This document shows, in pieces, positions 62,401-64,000 of a stretch of 64,000 nt of DNA (positions within the stretch are counted from its first letter, which is position 1; every line of letters begins with the position of its first letter). The stretch is taken from assembly GCF_000426245.1 (NCBI RefSeq), contig NZ_AUEZ01000010.1, forward strand, positions 83,677 to 147,676, written 5' to 3'. Under the pieces are notes generated by a model. That model was not told the origin of the DNA, ran no database searches, and saw only the letters and a program-made list of their open reading frames with translations. Source of the stretch: Bradyrhizobium sp. Ai1a-2. Its GTDB lineage: Bacteria > Pseudomonadota > Alphaproteobacteria > Rhizobiales > Xanthobacteraceae. The position numbers and the translations under genes are program-made.

Positions 62401-62584
62401 CGAATTCCTCGGCTTCGGTGGCGGTGATGGTGCTGCGCCGGATAGCAGCGACGACGAGCGTTCGCGCAGAATGCAGGGGCGGCAGACATACAACACAAAC
62501 GGAGCGGTGCAGGTTTTGGGTCACGGTGACCTGACCGATCAGGAGAAAGAGCTCCTGAACGATGAGGAGAAGCGGAAATTTTAG
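50435..62584 (+). CDS. Giant filamentous-haemagglutinin-like secreted protein (two-partner secretion type)
   Basis: About 4049 residues. A long signal region ends near ALMTGVCVAALFAGASKVDA. The TPS secretion domain follows (about 130-310) with NVGARTDLTFDQQ, VYVINQNGIIFGGASQVNVGALIAS. The rest is repetitive beta-helix sequence rich in Gly, Ala, Ser, Thr and Asn, with recurring units of the kind GGDITLIA and ASGATIDVSG. The end (RPSIIMVEFLGFGGGDG...) resembles the C-terminal domain (DUF3739) of this haemagglutinin group. Two good starts: ATG 50435 (GAGAGGG upstream) and ATG 50495 (AAGGAAA upstream). An adhesin or biofilm role is usual. No TpsB outer-membrane partner is in the window. Confidence 0.87.
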   Translation: MKPSASSPQRIHLLMPEGNFMSIRPSMSSQSAPLAQGSHWRAAQRALMTGVCVAALFAGASKVDARPLGGQAPTPSAAAIAAAQSAQQEAARAASQSSDSLKRATLAIQAQQASQQAARDAAQAASNASSIPNGLGVGGLQRAAGAIPGSNLWQGANLPTQFTDGDRVKVNIGQTQQKAILTWDTFNVGARTDLTFDQQGNRDWVALNRVLGADGRPSQILGSIKADGSVYVINQNGIIFGGASQVNVGALIASTAKSSDTQFLNNGIYSAQSGSTWMPSFTDAAELLGLREGAGKVEVKAGAQIATHAPAKVTEGGGFVLLMGGQVENFGTITTPLGQTQLAAGDDFVLRRGYGTDANQFSTTRGNEIAPVIRTNSVAGLVRNDGMIFSAQGDITLAGRTIEQNGTLVASTSVNTRGTIHLLNSATDTRGSITLGADSVTTVIPELESEETALDSQRDGLIAASEEANLMRATASLGQFNNLSLLADRLDQSRIEIVTGGNVIFKGGASQGSLTIAQGGQVAVSAAGRIFTESGATIDVSGVRNVSLAMSANNILVNIQGNELRDSPQNRDSNALKNANVWVDIRDLIYVPSGTGRYQGDRYYTPGGLLEVSGYLANTRHTIGEWSAVGGTITLSAREMIAQTGSVFDISGGSVRYEAGYIRTTNFLGSDGRLYNINDARADMTFYGLGQGFIRKHDRWNVTEVWTSPFGRGRESVRWEEGYTVGRDAGQLILSTPTAIFEGDILADVVQGERQFTARPDGIADGYKAAQNDVAQAGQLLVGAYGSLGRSGVHDTQIVVGEVVDSTGSLEATSMLPADRKGTLYLDAERLKEQALGGLDLATGGSITVERDLTLADGGSLDLAAPTIDIRANVTARGGSVTLTNTLNVPSMTGDTVITPLVPASALASVTLRRGATIDTRGLWTNALIDPNDLSGLAFVDGGDVTLKAGNVTLEAGSRIDASSGGAILANGKTRGGAGGDITLIANTAAPGVANASSTGGSLILNGTVRSTGVAKGGTLTLDSGTVIVIGDASYDLGTSMEAGQVLPVDVILTKDVVWPAGAPLPASATLLVTKTIPAGVLADDLSLSATTSSPLPMSANLVVAPGGLGTLSSYRYRNPSGGFTTLINGSGGTIPAGSQLISAITFKAGLVTVVGAAGLDVTGPTVFNAGDVAPSNVTFHAGDRLAQNSLLPVAISFQPFNYLHLSPDLFSSGFSGYNIQAGAGLVVADNTTLRPTMPVYRFDTAAYSMPTGADPSSAMELWTPPLYVETPATATLTQRGGADLTLASRTTNLVSGSATSAGWVYIGKGASIEVDPGHSVTLSSGGQITVEGSIVAHGGEISLIETYLGTGVVRNSGPVYTSFLIGNGAVLDVSARAYTAVDSRGRRYGAVPDGGAISFGRLGSSTYDDAGIAPAVDAFILIQPGALLDASGASAIIDVTSGAASGFSGLAGTPTLVASNGGSISLSSYDGILVEGTLRAFSGGSGAAGGSLSLMMETPYYGFANGSYGSVVSTAVQVGRTLTIGQSRVPGAMPAGVDPRTVKRTVGQGGVSANAIMAGGFDSVSLGARNAIVFEGNVSLSAGRAITLASGAIYDAAASGAVSLNAPYLLLDGLTTVSLPSSTAMPSKLPASIAGTIGADFAASARQIDIRNTMTTHFADTRLTSAGDLRLLAGTMAGSAAMAGGTVAITNFVAANGNIELTAEQVYPVSGANTFVRAGGLTTDGINYTYLSGATLTISSIDGVVPDLPYSVFGAISLLAPTVYQGGVVRAPLGSIIIGTVPTLTTDPDSYTELLPGSITSVSAKGLVMPYGGTTDGVTWTVNGSTPVTVNLLTGQYRVGGGNYTQGVTVNGTRVVGDEGASLDLSGGGALPGAGFVSGRGGSVDVLATPLVNANPAYAYSASGNQVYAIAPGVVTAPVGGGSNSAWTGSTPTAGQTITIPDGVPGLPAGTYRLLPANYALLPGAFRVEIGTKGSGINMASGATGVGNGSYVVAGYQGVANTNIRDSLATQVIVTPGTTVRTYSQYNETSYSAFQLAQAATFGTLRPLLEADGKFLTVNLGALLSGTSSDRALVFAGDADFTAADGGYGGSLVLMTASNRKLVTVTDPNTPNMLEIVADGSTTLRSTTVTTVSASSIEAFSAPNLYLGGAPTFYESASTPPAIGFQGGGYLDAATSTRRANPVTVESRVTLRGARVFLAGNVITLQDAATIDTRGYGVQAPDSSSGYAFWNVASDSWYNASLLVVSNGDIALNSANSTYAGGITIGDRVGLYTDGTIGFIARTNPIFTGTPNFAAKTLALAASSINVGTDASLAAAGSLPVGLNLNPGWLGGLLTNVANLTLSASNSVNFYGAIDFDFGADRTLVLMTPAIYGAASGDASLNVGTLVWNGIAGAAPGAIAASGQGTGSGTFTVNATDIVLGYTAGSFPDATASLDRLMLGFSAVTFNASDRIVANNKGTLSVYASGANPSGGFDSKTYVGSGGALNLVTPLLTGEAGSILTVRAGGDVNVVLPAGATPSAAKPSALGATLAITSGGAVTIDSAVWLPSGRFSVTATDDMVLGGNSRLNLAGQPVPMLDVTKYSWGGDVLLESTHGDITQVAGSVIDVSAQNNDAGSLTLTATGSSAGRVRLGGTLNASGGDSYRGGRFDLRAQTIGAPANLSADFAGLNNVLDSSGFTESRSFDLKQGDLVIASGQTVKAHDVSISIDGGKLTVNGTVDASGVRVGSIILAARDDLMINGTLDAHATALDTDNSGAAIAANNSATIDLTTKSGTLVLGNGAKFDLSTPDGVSYGELTLNAPRTVETSGDVRIAASAPVSIQGAKSIVLNAFWTYTLPGGSTVTQATLDTYDAANTAFMANAYSGGALNSNLQTKLAGILTNNASVFHLRPGVEIASDGDLTVSTPTQSDSSGGIDLSGYRYGPNAAGDGTGEPMALTIRAKGNLTINGSVSDGYKAVPGTYGETINITTSSTFSYGDPYGLGAGIDYYADETSRPYYFTEDWQIPNDAFYQYLNLSWGGVFWTGPSGNTTLHPGDTIPAGTVFLGFNGIFESGISLPVLTTSYAAGQSAASQGATPLTGIQTASIRLVSGADLTAASTRVLTAQSALAGKGNLTLSDYHTISAAGTSVPAASVLRTGSGDLDLLAGGSISESSIYNVSTNGAGGNDSADLTIKAQGNLSGQILSRDISPAARASSFITNWLTGNQGTAAYYDGFTGFGALGGGRVAIDVGGDAGQVVAVTTDANQMYRSTGLAVAAVSGDVTVNIGGRLNPKGNAVLGSATGLDTNPDLNGVFTALRGDLTINAGAIGVLQLVYGFNEIDDPRGVDYASAALATPRGAITVVAGDGAASLRAQGDLALGTIGASATAAYWTDTTSVSLFSAGGNITPITAASLNSGSLNWYLTTQNGSQTYNAQLPPIFSAVAGSGSIYYGGIYNYSRGGLLPVAFRLKASRYGSLELLAMDSIYGAGNYDSVRKLPPARWEMESNSSLTLHNGDPDPIRVYAVNGDLVNAVLGEASRYVSGNVNLTNYFAAKSARVIAGGDIVNFGRAGIVSNLGLDITTVTPSLILNTEDNDVSVIQAGGNIYYLNVNVAGPGTLDVKAGGSLYQGDKGSIVSLGAIATGDSRPGASIAITAGTAAAEPNYAGLLIYLDPANLAVYGTPLLDQPGKVAKTYEKELSVWLQQRYGFATASDEEARAYFAGLASEQQQIFLRTIYFNELRESGREYTGQIESTRLGSYIRGRQAITALFPDVDANGNPISYAGDVTMFSTRSGTATSDGSVRTQHGGDIQFLVPGGQIVVGVEGVVPGANAGVMTQFGGDIQMYSQGSILLGLSRIMTNFGDDIFAWSAEGDINAGRGAKTTIGYTPPLRRQDDYGHVSLAPSVPKAGAGISARSAIPGVDDGDIDLHAPLGTIDVGEAGISGRNINISALAIINAANISAQGTVTGVPTIQAPPVAALATSNNLTAATQQVQPVAPGTTDRPSIIMVEFLGFGGGDGAAPDSSDDERSRRMQGRQTYNTNGAVQVLGHGDLTDQEKELLNDEEKRKF
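59290..59640 (+). other. AT-rich segment inside the giant adhesin gene
   Basis: An in-frame stretch of about 350 bases has clearly lower GC and different codon choice (for example TTT, TAT, GGA, GAT, AAT, ATT) from the rest of the gene. It encodes a Tyr/Phe/Trp-rich segment (YYADETSRPYYFTEDWQ, FYQYLNLSWGGVFWTGP) unlike the Gly/Ala/Thr helix repeats on either side. It corresponds to about residues 2953-3068. Confidence 0.7.
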
Positions 62585-62620
62585 AGCGATGCGTTTTGGT
62601 TGAATCGGCCCGTCCGCGTG

Positions 62621-62650
62621 TTCACCTCTCCCGCTTGCGGGAGAGGTGAA
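62621..62650. terminator. Perfect hairpin after the adhesin gene
   Basis: Inverted repeat with 14-bp arms (TTCACCTCTCCCGC and its complement) and a 2-base loop, 37 bases after the adhesin stop. It is of the type found repeatedly in rhizobial intergenic regions and can act as a terminator in either direction. Confidence 0.75.
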
Positions 62651-62658
62651 GGCCGCCT

Positions 62659-62892
62659 GAAGCGATCCTTGAGGTAGCCGACACGGAGCTCAAGCACCCC
62701 GATGGTCTTGGGATCGCGCACCGCGACGATCCTGCCGCGTTTGACTTTCTCCACCCTCTTCTTCGCGAGCCACTCGTCGGCCCATTGCTCGAAAGGCCGG
62801 GAGGCGGCCTGCCTGTGCTTGTCGAGCTGCTTCTCGGTGCTCGGGTCTTTGTCTGCCTTGAGCAGGTCTTTGGCTTTGTCGCGCAACAAATC
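62659..62892 (-). pseudogene. Tyrosine-recombinase (phage integrase) fragment
   Basis: A minus-strand frame (open 62581-62961) contains RDKAKDLLKADKDPSTEKQL, then ASRPFEQWADEWLAKKRVEK and DPKTIGVLELRVGYLKDRF. This fits the linker and core-binding region of P4-type integrases (reading like ...ARxxLAxGIDPSxEKR...TFExxADEWLxKK...). The N-terminal arm-binding part and the entire catalytic domain with the R-H-R-Y residues are missing. It lies between the adhesin and tRNA-Leu, about 130 bases from the tRNA 3' end. Confidence 0.65.
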
Positions 62893-63022
62893 GGATGGCT
62901 GGGATCGGACGAGAACAAACGGTGACGAACACCGATGTACGCGGAAGTGCCTATTTTTCAAGGGTTTCGAGCAAGCGCGCGGATGGTTGCGGACGCTTTA
63001 GAACGGGCTTGAACAGCCTGGT

Positions 63023-63107
63023 TGGTGCCCCTGGCCGGAATCGAACCAGCACTCCTTGCGGAACTCGATTTTGAGTCGAGCGCGTCTACCAGTTCCGCCA
63101 CAGGGGC
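63023..63107 (-). tRNA. tRNA-Leu (anticodon CAA)
   Basis: Minus strand, 85 bases including encoded CCA. The acceptor GCCCCTG pairs with CAGGGGC at the 3' end, followed by A and CCA. The anticodon stem is CTCGA/TCGAG with loop CTCAAAA, giving anticodon CAA (reads UUG). A long variable arm and TTCGATTCC T-loop fit a class II leucine tRNA. The 3' end faces the integrase fragment. Confidence 0.95.
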
Positions 63108-63259
63108 ATTCGCCCCATCAGCCGGTTGGGCTGGCGTCGCGAAGCCGGCGGAATATAGCGGGCGGGGTGTCTGGGTCAACCCGCGCGGTTTTGATTCGAA
63201 CGCGGCTCGACAGCGGCGGGTCCAAGGGATACCACCTTGGTATTGCAGGAGCTTTAGCC

Positions 63260-63796
63260 GTGACGCTCGCGACCGCCAATCCGCTGTCCACACGTAGATC
63301 GGCCAATCCGGCGCTGACGGCGTCGGCGGCCGTGGCTGTCATCGCGGCCGCGACGCTGGCAGGGGCCTGGTTTTTCCAGCTTGTGCTGGAGATCCTGCCC
63401 TGTCCGCTCTGCCTCGAGCAGCGTTATGCCTATTATCTCGCGGTCCCGCTCGGGGCGCTGGTGGCGTTCGTCGCCGCGAAGGGGGCGCCGCGGCCGTTGC
63501 TGCTCGCAGGGCTGGCGATCCTCGTGCTCGCGGCGCTCGGCAATGCCGGGCTTGGCGCCTACCACGCCGGCGTCGAATGGGGCTTTTGGCAGGGGCCGAC
63601 CGATTGCACCGGGCCGGTCGGCAATCTCGGCAGCGCCGGCACGCTGCTGCAGCGGCTGGATACTGTGAAGGTCATCCGCTGCGACGAGGTGCAGTGGCGC
63701 TTCCTCGGCCTCTCGCTGGCCGGCTACAACGTGCTGATCTCGCTTTTGATGGCCGCCATCGCCGCCTGGGGCTTTGCGCGGACGGCGAAGGCCTGA
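63260..63796 (+). CDS. dsbB: Disulfide bond formation protein B (DsbB family)
   Basis: 178 residues with four membrane helices. The GTG at 63260 has AGGAG 8 bases upstream. The quinone-proximal pair is Cys48-Pro-Leu-Cys51 in EILPCPLCLEQRYAYY; a second periplasmic pair is provided by cysteines in PTDCTGPVG and VIRCDEVQW. DsbB re-oxidises DsbA with ubiquinone in the inner membrane. The frame extends upstream to 63056 over the tRNA and is not part of the gene. Likely core chromosome beyond the island edge. Confidence 0.87.
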   Translation: MTLATANPLSTRRSANPALTASAAVAVIAAATLAGAWFFQLVLEILPCPLCLEQRYAYYLAVPLGALVAFVAAKGAPRPLLLAGLAILVLAALGNAGLGAYHAGVEWGFWQGPTDCTGPVGNLGSAGTLLQRLDTVKVIRCDEVQWRFLGLSLAGYNVLISLLMAAIAAWGFARTAKA

Positions 63797-63810
63797 GAAA
63801 TTGCCCTCGG

Positions 63811-63850
63811 TCATTCCGAGATGCGCCGAAGGCGCAGGCCCGGAATGACG
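63811..63850. repeat. Short palindromic element after dsbB
   Basis: TCATTCCGAG...CCCGGAATGA with an inner GCGCC/GGCGC inverted pair (ATGCGCCGAAGGCGCA). A typical rhizobial intergenic palindrome and a possible terminator of dsbB. Confidence 0.65.
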
Positions 63851-63879
63851 GAGAGAAAATTCGCCAGCAGATCCAACGT

Positions 63880-64000
63880 GATTTGCCCGGTCCAGCCCTC
63901 GCATAAAAAACATTCCGCTTTCGTCGTCGGGCAAATCAGTGATTTAACTCCGCGCGTCTCACGGCGGATGAGGGGCGGCTCGCGATCGTCACGAACGTTG
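63880..64000. repeat. Possible start of a dispersed Bradyrhizobium element, cut by the window edge
   Basis: The stretch containing CGTCGTCGGGCAAATCAGTG and GGCTCGCGATCGTCACGAAC resembles, from memory, a long non-coding repeat found in many places in Bradyrhizobium genomes. It ends at the window edge, so this cannot be confirmed here. Confidence 0.35.

Noticed and set aside
1..64000. CRISPR arrays, rRNA genes and complete insertion sequences
   Set aside because: I looked for regularly spaced repeats, rRNA-like sequence and transposase genes with terminal repeats and found none.

Overview
The window looks like a chromosomal segment of a Bradyrhizobium-type alphaproteobacterium. Evidence is the high GC content, dispersed palindromic elements of the kind I know from that genus (2078-2163, 6890-6939, 18424-18528, 63811-63850), two-gene cassettes of small genus-type hypothetical proteins, and the mix of aromatic and pyridine catabolism genes. 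No genome comparison was possible, so the genus is an inference.

Layout. 1-6.9 kb: a hybrid histidine kinase, a fatty-acid/aromatic acyl-CoA ligase divergent from a nitronate monooxygenase, and three hypothetical genes. 7.0-12.3 kb: two small minus-strand genes, a five-unit 13-bp tandem repeat, then a complete carbohydrate-type ABC importer operon (binding protein, two permeases, MalK/UgpC ATPase). 12.3-20.7 kb: a membrane alpha/beta hydrolase, a broken second copy of the ATPase 3' end, a second hybrid kinase, gamma-glutamyltransferase and a Tat-exported phospholipase C. 21.2-25.3 kb: OsmC - FAD oxidoreductase - OsmC cassette and a LysR regulator. 25.6-33.0 kb: aromatic monooxygenase, a Bug/TctC binding protein, and a 3-hydroxybenzoate/gentisate operon (MFS transporter, 6-hydroxylase, gentisate dioxygenase) divergent from a LysR regulator.

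33.0-47.2 kb is the most informative block. It reads as a picolinate (pyridine-2-carboxylate) degradation cluster: a Rieske oxygenase, remains of a molybdenum hydroxylase, a MarR regulator (PicR-like), a decarboxylase (PicC-like) and the complete lower route from 2,5-dihydroxypyridine to fumarate (NicX/PicD, NicD/PicE, NicF/PicF, maleate isomerase). Six copies of a palindrome close to TCAGTATACTGA sit near the transcription units and are candidate operators. Unusual points: ferredoxin, ferredoxin reductase and oxygenase alpha subunit are one 951-residue reading frame; the molybdenum hydroxylase has a deletion that joins the start of the large-subunit gene to the middle of the FAD-subunit gene; and a lone periplasmic binding protein is separated from a frameshifted LivM permease remnant. 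The cluster therefore looks partly decayed or rewired: steps from 6-hydroxypicolinate onward appear intact, the first hydroxylation does not.

48.0-62.6 kb: an STN-domain protein, a FecI-type sigma factor, a FecR-type anti-sigma factor and a very large (about 4050-residue) filamentous-haemagglutinin-like secreted protein, with no TonB receptor and no TpsB transporter in the window. 62.6-64 kb: an integrase fragment next to a tRNA-Leu(CAA) gene, DsbB, and the start of what may be a dispersed repeat. The integrase remnant beside a tRNA is a classic genomic-island boundary.
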